DNA of 64,000 nt. Origin: an uncultured Ruegeria sp. GTDB lineage: Bacteria > Pseudomonadota > Alphaproteobacteria > Rhodobacterales > Rhodobacteraceae. The DNA is taken from the NCBI RefSeq assembly GCF_947497005.1, contig NZ_CANMFF010000001.1, positions 372,001-436,000 of the forward strand. The letters run 5' to 3'. The notes under the pieces are model-generated. The model saw only the letters and a list, made by a program, of their open reading frames with translations. It did no database searches and was not told the origin of the DNA. Positions 44,049 to 52,844 of this stretch are shown piece by piece (positions within the stretch are counted from its first letter, which is position 1; every line of letters begins with the position of its first letter). A program made the translations under genes and the position numbers.

Positions 44049-44617
44049 TTTTCAGCCTCGAGCAGAGTGTTGAGCACACGCATCGCGTGGCTCACGGCCA
44101 GTTGCGGTTCTTCTGGGGCGGTTAATGCAGCGCGAATATAAAGCCCATCGATCAGCGCGATCATGTTCTCGGCCGCCTCATACGGGTCGGCCAACCTGTG
44201 CCGCAGAGCATCGATCAGGTTCGACCTGATGCGCGCCTGATAGATCTGCCACAGGCGCAGCGCATCATCGTTGGTCTGCGCCAGCACATAAAAGGTCATC
44301 CAGGCAGCAATCACATCCGGGGTGAAACATGACGGTGCAAAACAGGCCCGGATAATCGCCTGCGCCCGGTCCTGCGGCGCAGCCGCCTTCAACTCGCCCC
44401 GTGCCTCATCGCCGAAGTCGGACAGGATCTGACGCATGGCGGCCAGAAAGATCTGATCCTTGCCACCGAAATAGTGGTGCGCCAGCGCGCTGGACATGCC
44501 CGCACGTTTGGCAATTTGACTGACTGTTACATCGAGGGATTTTCTTACGCCCAGCTCAGCGATCGTCGCGCGAACAATCGCGTCCCGACGGATTGGTTCC
44601 ATTCCGACTTTTGGCAT
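44045..44617 (-). CDS. betI: BetI, TetR-family regulator of choline catabolism
   Basis: A 190-residue repressor. The N-terminal TetR helix-turn-helix is 'RRDAIVRATIAELGVRKSLD' then 'VSQIAKRAGMSSALAHHYFG' (residues 10-50), nearly identical to known BetI proteins in its 'AGMSSALAHHYFGGKD' segment. The C-terminal domain would bind choline. It is the first gene of betI-betC-betA. The start is preceded by AAAGGGGGGGGG, a nine-G tract 4 bp before the ATG that serves as the ribosome-binding region. A dyad operator lies 50-68 bp upstream. Confidence 0.92.
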   Translation of the reverse strand: MPKVGMEPIRRDAIVRATIAELGVRKSLDVTVSQIAKRAGMSSALAHHYFGGKDQIFLAAMRQILSDFGDEARGELKAAAPQDRAQAIIRACFAPSCFTPDVIAAWMTFYVLAQTNDDALRLWQIYQARIRSNLIDALRHRLADPYEAAENMIALIDGLYIRAALTAPEEPQLAVSHAMRVLNTLLEAEK

Positions 44618-44621
44618 CGTT

Positions 44622-44630
44622 CCCCCCCCC
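44622..44630 (-). promoter_or_regulatory. Nine-G tract acting as the betI ribosome-binding region
   Basis: C9 on the plus strand (44622-44630) reads AAAGGGGGGGGGAACG before the betI ATG on the minus strand. A mononucleotide run here could change in length and so change spacing between the SD and the start codon. Confidence 0.65.
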
Positions 44631-44666
44631 TTTGAGCAGGCGTTATACGTCCACGCTAGGGGGTTT

Positions 44667-44685
44667 TTATTGACTCGTCAATCAA
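44667..44685. promoter_or_regulatory. BetI operator upstream of betI
   Basis: On the minus strand this reads TTGATTGACGAGTCAATAA, containing the perfect dyad ATTGAC-GA-GTCAAT (44669-44682). BetI proteins autoregulate their own operon, so this is the expected operator. The box at 11172-11190 matches it at 17 of 19 positions. Confidence 0.75.
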
Positions 44686-44707
44686 TGAAAATCGGGGGCC
44701 GCTGTTG

Positions 44708-45616
44708 TTACAGCTTCGGCGCTATACTCGGAGGCGTCAAGTCCCTGCGGTTCAGCACGAATTCGCGCCATGAGATGAAGCTTACGGCGGCCAGGATCAG
44801 TGTGCCTCCAGCGACGACCCAGACATCAACACTTTCGTGGAACACTGCGGCGCCTAAAATTGTGGCCCAGATCAGCTGAAGAAACGTCACCGGCTGCGTG
44901 GCAGCCACCGGTGCGGCCTGCAGTGCCAAGGTCATGAAATAGTGGCCTGCTGTCGCAAAACTGGCCACAAGGAACAAAACCCCAAGATCCCGCAAACCTG
45001 GCTGCGTCCAAACAGCAATCGCGAAAGGTATCAAAGCGATGGTCACCCAAATCGACAGATGCGCGACGACTACAGAAGGCGGAGCATCACGCACCAGAAG
45101 TTTGGCCAGCAAATAAGAGCCGCCCAAGGTCAAGGCGGTTCCCAGCATGGCCAAATGACCCGGAGATACTTCGCGAAACCCCGGTCGCAGGATGATCAGA
45201 ACCCCCAACAGAGCGACAAGAATGGCCGCGATCCGGCGAAAGGCCAGCTTCTCACCCAAAAACAAGGCCGCACCCAAGGTGACATAAACCGGCGTCATGT
45301 AGTTCATGGCCGTGACTTCGGCCAACGGTATTTGGGTCATGGCAAAGAACCAGAGCATGACGGCGACCGCATGCACGACTCCGCGCAGACCAAACAGCGT
45401 CAGCAGTCGAGGTGTCAGGCGCGTTGCCATGATCGACCGCATGGCGGGCAACAAAAACACCAGTCCCAGAGCGTAACGCAGGAAAGCAGCTTGGATCGGG
45501 TTCATCGTCGTGCCCAGCGATTTCACCAAAGCGGTCATCACGACAAAAGACAGACCGGCGGCAAACATCCAGAACATGCCGGCAAGCGGGCGGGACGATA
45601 CGGCGAGTGTTGACAT
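44708..45616 (-). CDS. EamA-family (drug/metabolite) transporter
   Basis: A 302-residue inner-membrane protein with ten predicted helices in two EamA repeats of about 140 residues. The first has 'AAFLRYALGLVFLLPAMRS' region and 'AEVTAMNYMTPVYVTLGAAL' region, the second 'VAATQPVTFLQLIWATILGA' region. It is a member of the 10-TMS drug/metabolite transporters; the substrate is unknown. It lies leftward between the bet genes and lysE. It shares an intergenic region with betI (91 bp) but there is no sign of a shared promoter. Confidence 0.88.
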   Translation of the reverse strand: MSTLAVSSRPLAGMFWMFAAGLSFVVMTALVKSLGTTMNPIQAAFLRYALGLVFLLPAMRSIMATRLTPRLLTLFGLRGVVHAVAVMLWFFAMTQIPLAEVTAMNYMTPVYVTLGAALFLGEKLAFRRIAAILVALLGVLIILRPGFREVSPGHLAMLGTALTLGGSYLLAKLLVRDAPPSVVVAHLSIWVTIALIPFAIAVWTQPGLRDLGVLFLVASFATAGHYFMTLALQAAPVAATQPVTFLQLIWATILGAAVFHESVDVWVVAGGTLILAAVSFISWREFVLNRRDLTPPSIAPKL

Positions 45617-45656
45617 GGCTTAGGTTGAACACCGAAATCCAGTCGGGAACAACCCT

Positions 45657-46256
45657 TCACATGATAACAAGTTTCAGTGCGATACCCAACATGACGACGC
45701 CAATCCCGGCATCCAGCACTTGCCACGCCCGTGGACGCGCAAAAACCGGGGACAGGATGCCTGCGCCGTACCCAAGCGAAAAGAAGAACACAAAGCTGGA
45801 TGTCATCGCGCCAAGGGCAAAGCCAAGCCGGTCGTCATATTGCGCCGAGATCGAGCCGATAAGCACTACCGTATCCAGATAAACATGTGGATTCAGCCAG
45901 GTAAACGCGAAAACCGTAAGCAGCGCAGCCTTCAAACTGGTCTTCTGACCATTGCCAATTTCCATCACCGCACCACCCTGCCAGGCTGAGCGGAAACTGC
46001 GCAACCCATACCAGGTCAGAAACGCGGCCCCACCATATCGCATCACAGTTTCAAACCAGGGGGCGGCCTGCGCCAATGTCCCAAATCCAGCCACTCCAGC
46101 GCCAATCAGAAGGGCATCAGAGACTGCGCATGTCAGGCACAGGAGAAAGACATGTTCGCGCCGCAGCCCCTGTCGAAGGATAAAGGCATTCTGCGCTCCG
46201 ATGGCGAGGATCAGACTGAAACCCAGCGCGAAACCGGCGATCACGGATGTGGGCAT
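45657..46256 (-). CDS. LysE/ArgO-type amino-acid exporter
   Basis: A 199-residue inner-membrane protein with six helices. The LysE family start 'GFALGFSLILAIGAQNAFIL' region (residues 8-27) and 'TWLNPHVYLDTVVLIGSISA' region (residues about 122-141) are complete, including the Asn-Pro-His-Val-Tyr motif of ArgO/LysE. It exports basic amino acids. The ATG at 46256 is chosen because GGAGG lies upstream. It is divergent from an ArgP/LysG-type regulator gene, the classical lysG-lysE pairing. Confidence 0.9.
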   Translation of the reverse strand: MPTSVIAGFALGFSLILAIGAQNAFILRQGLRREHVFLLCLTCAVSDALLIGAGVAGFGTLAQAAPWFETVMRYGGAAFLTWYGLRSFRSAWQGGAVMEIGNGQKTSLKAALLTVFAFTWLNPHVYLDTVVLIGSISAQYDDRLGFALGAMTSSFVFFFSLGYGAGILSPVFARPRAWQVLDAGIGVVMLGIALKLVIM

Positions 46257-46301
46257 GGGACCTCCTGCTTTTACAAGGCGTTGACTAAGCCCCTCGACGC
46301 G

Positions 46302-46319
46302 ATCTATCAAATTAAAGAT
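46302..46319. promoter_or_regulatory. Possible LysR-type binding site between lysE and argP genes
   Basis: ATCT-N10-AGAT (46302-46319) with an AT-rich centre lies in the 87-bp divergent gap. It fits the T-N11-A style of LysR-type sites and is the only obvious dyad there. Confidence 0.4.
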
Positions 46320-46343
46320 GCTACCTTCAGCTAAGTTTCACTA

Positions 46344-47237
46344 ATGTTGCTGGATCCACACCACTTGTCTGCCTTGTCTGCCATATTGCGCCATGGCAGC
46401 TTTGACGCAGCAGCTGCAGAGCTGGCTGTGACGCCTTCGGCAGTCTCCCAGCGGATAAAGGCGTTGGAGGATCGGGTTGGGGCGTCGCTGATACATCGCG
46501 GAACACCCTGTACAGGAACGCCAGCCGGACTGCGCATTGCGCGTTATGCTGAAGATGTCGGCCTGCTTGAGGCGCAATTGGCCCGCGAATTGACACTGGA
46601 ACAAGAACCCGGATCAGCCCGGGTTCGCATTGCGGTGCCCGCCGATATTCTGGCGACCTGGTTCATTGACGCAATGGCGCAAGTGCCAGACATGCTGTTC
46701 GACCTCGTGATCGACGATCAGGACCATTCGGCAGATTGGCTGAGGCGAGGAGAGGTCAGCGCCGCAGTCACCGTTGGTGGACAGCCCGTGACCGGTTGCG
46801 ACGCGACAGCATTGGGTGTGTTGAGATATCTGCCGACGGCCAGCCCTAACTTTATCGATAAATGGTTCAAGGACGGCGTGACAGAAGAAACGCTCGGCAA
46901 GGCCCCCTGCCTCATCTTCAATCGAAAGGACGGCCTGCAAAAAGCGTGGATTGCACAATACACCGGTAGCCGCCTTTCCGCCCCTTCCCACTTTCTGCCA
47001 TCGTCGCATGGTTTCGTTGATGCCGCGATTGCAGGGATCGGATGGGGTATGAACCCCTCAGCCCTTGTGCAAAATGCTGTGGAACAAGGGCTGTTACGCC
47101 CCATCGTTCCCGACACGCCACTGGACGTCCCGCTCAACTGGCAGATCGGACGGGTTCTTGCGCCCGCCCTCAAGCCGCTTACACAAGCGGTCAAGTACGC
47201 TGCAGGACGGACTTTGCTTCCGTCGACAAGCCAATAG
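46344..47237 (+). CDS. argP: ArgP/LysG-type LysR regulator
   Basis: A 297-residue LysR-family activator. The N-terminal winged helix is 'LSALSAILRHGSFDAAAAEL' then 'AVTPSAVSQRIKALEDRVG' (residues 8-47). The rest is the periplasmic-binding-protein-like effector domain, with 'VPADILATWFIDAM' early and a C-terminal 'LNWQIGRVLAPALKPLTQAV' region as in ArgP. In its relatives it senses lysine or arginine and activates the divergently transcribed exporter gene. No clear SD is seen before the ATG at 46344. Confidence 0.88.
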   Translation: MLLDPHHLSALSAILRHGSFDAAAAELAVTPSAVSQRIKALEDRVGASLIHRGTPCTGTPAGLRIARYAEDVGLLEAQLARELTLEQEPGSARVRIAVPADILATWFIDAMAQVPDMLFDLVIDDQDHSADWLRRGEVSAAVTVGGQPVTGCDATALGVLRYLPTASPNFIDKWFKDGVTEETLGKAPCLIFNRKDGLQKAWIAQYTGSRLSAPSHFLPSSHGFVDAAIAGIGWGMNPSALVQNAVEQGLLRPIVPDTPLDVPLNWQIGRVLAPALKPLTQAVKYAAGRTLLPSTSQ

Positions 47238-47264
47238 CCAAACACCACGCAATCGGAGGAACCG

Positions 47265-47954
47265 ATGTTCTCACGCGACGCCCTCAGCTATGACCCAATT
47301 CCCTTGCCCGACCGATTCGAAATCAGCGATGCGGACATGCAAGGCGCGGCTCAGGCTTTCTTTGAAAAGATGGGACAGCGTCATACTGTTCGGGATTTCA
47401 GTACACGCCCGGTTGCACGAGAGGTGATCGAAACAACTCTGCGCACAGCGGGAACAGCCCCCTCCGGCGCCAATCATCAGCCCTGGCACTTCGCCGCCAT
47501 CTCGGACCTCAACCTGAAACAACGCATTCGCGAGGAAGCCGAGGAAGAGGAACGTCGTTTTTATGCGGGCGGGGCGGGTGATGAATGGATCAAAGCCCTG
47601 GAACCGATAGGCACCAACGCCGTCAAAGAACATCTGACAATCGCGCCGTGGCTGATCGTGGTTTTTGCCCAGCGCTGGGGACAATTCGAAGACGGGACGC
47701 GCTTTAAGAACTATTACGTGCCCGAGAGTGTGAACATTGCCACCGGCTTTCTATTGGCGGCGCTGCATCACGCGGGGCTCTGCACCTTGACCCATACCCC
47801 CAACCCGATGCGGTTTCTCAACGATGCGCTGGACCGGCCCGCATCGGAGAAGCCAACAATGATCATCGCGGTTGGTCACCCATCGGAATCTGCAACCGTG
47901 CCTTCTGTGGCAAAGCTGAAGAAGCCCCTGGAAGAGATTTCTTCGTTTTTCTGA
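47265..47954 (+). CDS. Nitroreductase family FMN enzyme
   Basis: A 229-residue flavin reductase-type protein. 'RHTVRDFSTRPVAREVIETT' region (residues 39-58) is the start of the nitroreductase fold with FMN-binding Arg-His-Thr-Val-Arg. 'TAPSGANHQPWHFAAI' (residues about 63-78) is the FMN loop, and 'ATGFLLAALHHAGLCTLTHT' region contacts the flavin. The branch resembles those that also contain iodotyrosine deiodinase-like proteins. The substrate is unknown. It lies 27 bp after argP on the same strand, so it might be co-transcribed. Confidence 0.88.
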   Translation: MFSRDALSYDPIPLPDRFEISDADMQGAAQAFFEKMGQRHTVRDFSTRPVAREVIETTLRTAGTAPSGANHQPWHFAAISDLNLKQRIREEAEEEERRFYAGGAGDEWIKALEPIGTNAVKEHLTIAPWLIVVFAQRWGQFEDGTRFKNYYVPESVNIATGFLLAALHHAGLCTLTHTPNPMRFLNDALDRPASEKPTMIIAVGHPSESATVPSVAKLKKPLEEISSFF

Positions 47955-47965
47955 GCGCATCTGCA

Positions 47966-49249
47966 TCAGCTCTGTGATCGGGGGGGGGCCTCTTCCCGGC
48001 TGGGCAACATCATTCGATAGCATGTCGCGCAGGCCACCAGACTGACGGCGACTATGAACGCGACCGCCAATGCGACCTCATGCATATGTGCGACAGCGGC
48101 CAAGGCCGCCGAAAGCAGCACCGCCAACAATCGTGTGATCGATTTGATCGCAGCTGAGCCCTGTACGCGTTGTTCCTTGGGCGCGACATCCAGAAAATAG
48201 AGCTTGCGTGCACTGCTGATACCGGTCACCGCGACAGTGACAACAAACAATGCAATCGCATGCAGGTGCACATCGTGATCAACACCCATGTAGTGGAAAG
48301 CCAGAAGGCCACTTCCGGTAGCGGCCACCATCAGCGTCCCGACCACCATAACCGCGCGATGAGATTTCATGTTTACAACCTGCCACAAAGGCCCCGAGAC
48401 GAGATAACCCGACGCAGATGAAACAATCATTGCGGTCAGACCCTTCGCCGAACCATGATGCGCCTCAGCCGCAATCAGTGCGAAAAACGGGACAGAGAGT
48501 GAAACGGCCACCAAAGGCACGCGCATAATCATGTAACGTCGAAACCAAGAGTATTCGAACATGCTCAGAATGCCTTGGAAATTGGCCTTAACCGACAGCT
48601 TTGGCTTGGTTTCAGTCTTCTTTGCCGGTTCGCCAGAGCGCACATTTTCGGTCATCGCCAGCATCAAAAGCCCTGAGAGCATAAAGAACGCAACCGATAC
48701 GCCGATCATGGTGGAATGGCGTGAAAACGGAGGGTTTTCCTTGGTGATCTGGTGCACCAGCAGGGCAAGGCCGATGGCACACAGGCCCCCACCCCCGAGT
48801 TGCAGATAATGCATGATCATGCGCGAACGTGAGTGAACATGATCGCCCAGCAGATCGGTGAACATAAGGTTCTGAACCTCGTCCACCAGTCCGATCACGA
48901 AGAAGACCGCCACGAAAATCACCGCGATCAAGGGCACAACCTCGGTCGCTGCTGCAGCCATCGCCAGAACCAGACAAGCACCGATGACGGCTTCGGTCAT
49001 GGCAATGGCGCGCTTCTTTTGCGATTTCGCTGCAATGGGTTGCGCCAGAAAGAAGTCGGAGATCATGCTACCAACCATCCGCACCGAAACCAGCGCGCCT
49101 GCCACAAACATTGGTAGCTCGAAGGACACAGCCAGAAACGGCAGCACCACAGAAGGACTGCCCAATGTCCAGGCGACCTGAGACACAATACTCTGCCCGG
49201 TCAGAACCGGCACGTTGCGTTTGGCCTTATCAGGGGAATCAGACGTCAT
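47966..49249 (-). CDS. MFS transporter, function unknown
   Basis: A 427-residue membrane protein with 11-12 predicted helices. Loop 'FFLAQPIAAKSQKKRAIA' region (residues about 67-84) is a modified MFS motif and 'LRYLDVA'-like 'RKLYFLDVAPKEQRVQGSAA' region lies near the C-terminus. A central soluble loop of about 25 residues ('SGEPAKKTETKPKLSVKANF') joins the halves. I do not recognise a substrate class. A run of nine G on the plus strand (47980-47988) codes for 'APP' near the C-terminus, so slippage there would alter only the last few residues. Confidence 0.82.
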   Translation of the reverse strand: MTSDSPDKAKRNVPVLTGQSIVSQVAWTLGSPSVVLPFLAVSFELPMFVAGALVSVRMVGSMISDFFLAQPIAAKSQKKRAIAMTEAVIGACLVLAMAAAATEVVPLIAVIFVAVFFVIGLVDEVQNLMFTDLLGDHVHSRSRMIMHYLQLGGGGLCAIGLALLVHQITKENPPFSRHSTMIGVSVAFFMLSGLLMLAMTENVRSGEPAKKTETKPKLSVKANFQGILSMFEYSWFRRYMIMRVPLVAVSLSVPFFALIAAEAHHGSAKGLTAMIVSSASGYLVSGPLWQVVNMKSHRAVMVVGTLMVAATGSGLLAFHYMGVDHDVHLHAIALFVVTVAVTGISSARKLYFLDVAPKEQRVQGSAAIKSITRLLAVLLSAALAAVAHMHEVALAVAFIVAVSLVACATCYRMMLPSREEAPPRSQS

Positions 49250-49345
49250 TGATCTTTCTGTTATGTCTTGCCTGCAGTTCAGAGTTATCCCAGCCTAAGC
49301 GTTTTGGGCATTTCAGCCAACAATCCTTGGACTCGGCCCCAAAAC

Positions 49346-49374
49346 GAAAAAACCCGGCCTGTTCAGCCGGGTTT
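49346..49374 (-). terminator. Rho-independent terminator, leftward
   Basis: A 9-bp stem AAACCCGGC/GCCGGGTTT with a 7-base loop (49350-49374), followed on the minus strand by a T run (49352-49346). It lies 23 bp after the yebC stop. Confidence 0.88.
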
Positions 49375-49396
49375 CACAATCAAAGTCTCTGTCAGA

Positions 49397-50137
49397 TCAA
49401 AGCTGCGCCATTACCTCGTCGGTGGCTTCAAAATTCGTTGTCACGCGCTGAACGTCGTCATCGTCTTCCAGCGCATCGACCAGCTTCATCAGCTTTTGCA
49501 TATCTTCCAGACCCAACTCGGTCGTAGTGGTCGGTTTCCAGATCAGCTTGGTGGATTCCGATTCACCCAGCGCAGTCTCCAGCACGTTCGACACGTCGTT
49601 CAGATCACTGTCGGAACACCAGATGATATGGCCGTCTTCCGAGCTTTCTACATCTTCGGCTCCGGCTTCGATGGCTGCTTCGAAAATGGTGTCCGCATCG
49701 CCTGCAGTAACTGGATATACCACCTCACCCTTGCGATCGAACATAAACCCGACCGAGCCGGTCTCGCCCAGGTTGCCGCCATTCTTGGAAAAGGTCGAGC
49801 GAACGGTCGACGCGGTCCGGTTGCGGTTGTCGGTCATGGTCTCGACGATTACCGCCACGCCATTGGGACCGTAGCCCTCGTAACGGATTTCCTCATAATC
49901 ATCGCCGTCGCCCGCCTGCGACTTCTTGATGGCGCGGTCGATCACGTCCTTTGGGACTGAATTCGACTTTGCCTCTTTCACGGCCAGGCGCAGGCGCGGG
50001 TTCTTGTCAGGATCGGGGTCGCCCATCTTGGCGGCCACGGTGATCTCTTTTGACAGTTTCGAAAACAGTTTGGACCGCGCGGCGTCCTGACGTCCCTTGC
50101 GGTGCTGGATGTTGGCCCATTTGGAGTGGCCTGCCAT
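49397..50137 (-). CDS. yebC: YebC/PmpR family DNA-binding regulator
   Basis: A 246-residue cytoplasmic protein, full length for the YebC/TACO1 family. It opens with the invariant '[20 protein letters not shown]' region. The acidic second domain has '[23 protein letters not shown]' region (residues about 85-107) and the C-terminal '[18 protein letters not shown]'. Members act as transcription regulators or, as TACO1, in translation of proline-rich stretches. It has its own terminator and is divergent from the SLC13 permease gene at 50248. Confidence 0.95.
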   Translation of the reverse strand: MAGHSKWANIQHRKGRQDAARSKLFSKLSKEITVAAKMGDPDPDKNPRLRLAVKEAKSNSVPKDVIDRAIKKSQAGDGDDYEEIRYEGYGPNGVAVIVETMTDNRNRTASTVRSTFSKNGGNLGETGSVGFMFDRKGEVVYPVTAGDADTIFEAAIEAGAEDVESSEDGHIIWCSDSDLNDVSNVLETALGESESTKLIWKPTTTTELGLEDMQKLMKLVDALEDDDDVQRVTTNFEATDEVMAQL

Positions 50138-50247
50138 GTTGCGTCCTCGTCATCATGTTTGCGTATTTCGCGCTCATATAGACGTTTGCGGGGGGCAGGA
50201 TCAAGAGAGCGGCTTGCGACGACATCACTGACTTGTATGGTGACGGC

Positions 50248-52020
50248 ATGACGACAGATCAGATCATTCTTTTTGCCCTTTTCATCACAGTTTTCGGAAT
50301 GCTGCTTTGGGGTCGGTTTCGATACGACCTTGTGGCCTTTGCCGCGCTGATGATCGGCGTTGTGCTGGGCGTCGTGCCGGTGAACGACGCCTTTGCCGGG
50401 TTCGGCCATCCGGCGACCATCATCGTGGCGTTGGTATTGGTGGTCTCTGCCGGTCTGGTCCGGTCGGGTGCTGTGTTCCTGATCACTCGCACTCTGGTCG
50501 ATGCGTCGCGGGGCCTTGGCGCACATATCGCCCTGATGGGCGGCATCGGCGCGGTTTTGTCGGCCTTCATGAACAACGTGGCAGCCCTTGCACTGCTGAT
50601 GCCGGTCGATATCCAGACCGCGCGCAAAGCAGGCCGGTCTGTTGGTCTGACCCTTATGCCGCTGAGCTTTGCCACCATTCTTGGGGGGATGGCGACGCTG
50701 ATCGGAACCCCGCCGAATATTATTATTGCGTCCATCCGCGCCGAGACCTTGGGCGAGCCCTTCCATATGTTCGATTTCGCACCCGTCGGTGGGCTGGCGG
50801 CCATCGCGGGCCTTGCCTTTGTCTCTTTGGTGGGTTGGCGGCTGATCCCCAATCGCGGACCGCAAACCGAGACGTCTGAAGCGTTGGCAGAATATATCGC
50901 CGAGTTGACCATCCCGCCGGCCTCCGCGCATATCGGCAAGCGGGTCAGTGAGCTTTATGAAGTCGCCGAGAAATCCGACGTGGCCATCCTTGGTCTGATC
51001 CGGGATGGCAAGCGACGTTATGGTCGGTCGGCCCATGCCACGCTGAAAGACGGCGACGCACTGGTTCTGGAAGCCCGCCCCGAGGCGCTGGACGAATTCC
51101 GCGCTGCGCTCAATCTGGATTTCTCGGACACGCGGCGTCAGGAATTGCTGACGGCTGAGGGCGACGGGCTTGAAGTGATCGAAGTTGTCGTACCGGAAAG
51201 CGCCCGCATCACCGGTCGCACGGCGCAGGGTCTTGGCCTGGCCTGGCGGCAAAGCACGGTCCTGATGGGTATCTCGCGCCAGGGGCGCCGGATCTCTGAA
51301 CAGGTCCGCAAAACCGAGGTTGAGCCGGGCGATATCCTGCTGCTGCTCTGCCCCCGTGATCGCGCTGTGGATGTAACCGACTGGCTGGGCTGTCTGCCAC
51401 TTGCGGAACGCGGGCTGAACGTAACCGCCAATGACAAGGCCTGGTTGGCCATTGGCCTGTTTGCTACGGCCGTACTGGCAGCCAGTGTCGGGCTGATCTA
51501 CCTGCCAGTTGCCTTGGGCCTGGTCGTCATTACTTATGTGCTGACCAAGATCATGCCGATCGCCGACATCTATACCCACATCGAGTGGCCAGTGGTTGTG
51601 CTGCTAGGATCAATGATCCCGCTTGGTAGCGCTTTGGAGACCTCGGGCGGCACGGAACTGATTGCCAACGCTCTGATCCAGCTGACTGATGGCCTGCCCG
51701 CCTGGGCCATACTGACCGTACTGATGGTCGTGACCATGACGCTGTCGGACGTGCTGAACAACACCGCCACCGCCATTGTTGCCGCCCCGGTCGGTATCCA
51801 GATGGCCCGCACGCTTGAAGTGTCGCCCGATCCGTTCCTGATGACTGTAGCCGTTGCAGCATCGGCTGCGTTCCTGACTCCTATCGGACACAAGAACAAT
51901 ACGCTGGTTCTGGGCCCCGGCGGTTACAGGTTTGGCGATTACTGGCGCATGGGATTGCCGCTGGAAATCCTGATCATCACCGTTTCCGTTCCTGCCATCC
52001 TTGTCTTCTGGCCACTGTGA
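50248..52020 (+). CDS. SLC13 family permease with TrkA-C domains (first copy)
   Basis: A 590-residue membrane protein. Two membrane halves with the divalent anion/Na+ symporter fold ('AGFGHPATIIVALVLVVSAGLVR' region near residue 45; 'LSFATILGGMATLIGTPPNIIIA' region near residue 140; 'LIGTPPN' is the characteristic SNT-like loop) are separated by two regulatory TrkA-C domains at residues about 215-370. The second half repeats the motif as 'PIGHKNNTLVLGPGGYR'. It probably moves sulfate, dicarboxylate or a similar anion. The ATG at 50248 is chosen; a shorter-spaced ATG at 50233 is in frame. Confidence 0.88.
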   Translation: MTTDQIILFALFITVFGMLLWGRFRYDLVAFAALMIGVVLGVVPVNDAFAGFGHPATIIVALVLVVSAGLVRSGAVFLITRTLVDASRGLGAHIALMGGIGAVLSAFMNNVAALALLMPVDIQTARKAGRSVGLTLMPLSFATILGGMATLIGTPPNIIIASIRAETLGEPFHMFDFAPVGGLAAIAGLAFVSLVGWRLIPNRGPQTETSEALAEYIAELTIPPASAHIGKRVSELYEVAEKSDVAILGLIRDGKRRYGRSAHATLKDGDALVLEARPEALDEFRAALNLDFSDTRRQELLTAEGDGLEVIEVVVPESARITGRTAQGLGLAWRQSTVLMGISRQGRRISEQVRKTEVEPGDILLLLCPRDRAVDVTDWLGCLPLAERGLNVTANDKAWLAIGLFATAVLAASVGLIYLPVALGLVVITYVLTKIMPIADIYTHIEWPVVVLLGSMIPLGSALETSGGTELIANALIQLTDGLPAWAILTVLMVVTMTLSDVLNNTATAIVAAPVGIQMARTLEVSPDPFLMTVAVAASAAFLTPIGHKNNTLVLGPGGYRFGDYWRMGLPLEILIITVSVPAILVFWPL

Positions 52021-52036
52021 CGGGTAAAGGCTGCAC

Positions 52037-52771
52037 ATGAAACGCTTTTTGATCCTGCAATTGCGCCCCGAAACAGATGCATCCGATGCTGAATATAACT
52101 CGATCCTGAACCGGAGCGGGTTGTCGCCAGAGCAGACGCACCGTATTCGTCTGGATTGCGAAGGTCTGCCGGAAGGGTTGGACGTCACCAATTACGCCGG
52201 TGTCATCGTGGGAGGCGGGCCGGGCTGCGTCAGTGACGATCTGGCAACCAAATCCACTCTGGATGCGCGGATCGAGGCGGAGATCATGGGGTTGATGCCG
52301 CAGATCATTGCTCAGGATCACCCGTTCATGGGGTGTTGCTATGGGCTTGGCATTCTGGCCGCGCATCTGCACGGCGAAGTCAGCAAAGCCAGATATAGTG
52401 AGCCTGTGGGACCATCAACCTGCCATCTCACCAAAGAGGGGCGGAAAGATCCACTGACTGCTGAGCTGGAGACGACGTTTGACGCTTTCGTTGGTCACAA
52501 AGAGGCAGTGCAGGCCCTGCCTGACGGCTGTGTTCACCTTGTATCCTCAGATCCCTGCCCATTTCAGATGATCCGCTGGGGGCAGAACGTGTACGCTACG
52601 CAGTTCCACCCCGAAGCTGACGCCCAGGACTTTGAACAGCGCATCAATATCTACAAGAATCACGGCTATTTCCCGCCTGAGGACGCTCAGAGACTGATCG
52701 ACAAATGCCATTCGGCCGATGTCTCTCAGCCCGGTGAAATCTTGCGCTGTTTCGTTCGGCGATATGAATGA
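52037..52771 (+). CDS. Class I glutamine amidotransferase (GMP synthase-like)
   Basis: A 244-residue stand-alone amidotransferase domain like the YfeJ/GuaA type. The nucleophile is Cys101 in 'FMGCCYGLGILA' and the catalytic His and Glu are in 'ATQFHPEADAQDFEQR'. 'YAGVIVGGGPGCVSDD' near residue 55 is the oxyanion region. The 'GHKEAVQALPDG' motif is typical of the family that may detoxify gamma-glutamyl compounds or transfer ammonia; no partner synthetase is adjacent. It starts 17 bp after the SLC13 permease stop, so it is likely in the same transcript. Confidence 0.88.
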   Translation: MKRFLILQLRPETDASDAEYNSILNRSGLSPEQTHRIRLDCEGLPEGLDVTNYAGVIVGGGPGCVSDDLATKSTLDARIEAEIMGLMPQIIAQDHPFMGCCYGLGILAAHLHGEVSKARYSEPVGPSTCHLTKEGRKDPLTAELETTFDAFVGHKEAVQALPDGCVHLVSSDPCPFQMIRWGQNVYATQFHPEADAQDFEQRINIYKNHGYFPPEDAQRLIDKCHSADVSQPGEILRCFVRRYE

Positions 52772-52844
52772 CCCAACGGCGCTGTTGCCTGCGCCTCGCC
52801 CCCTCGCTTAGGCTGATCTGACGCAACTTTGGGAGGAGTTGTCC

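Noticed and set aside
47980..47988. Nine-G tract as a phase-variation switch for the MFS transporter
   Set aside because: It lies about ten codons before the stop, so slippage would alter only the C-terminal tail.
49978..51579. A 533-codon minus-strand frame opposite the first SLC13 permease and yebC
   Set aside because: Its sequence is low-complexity Arg/Gln/His-rich, typical of an antisense shadow; the permease on the plus strand is convincing.
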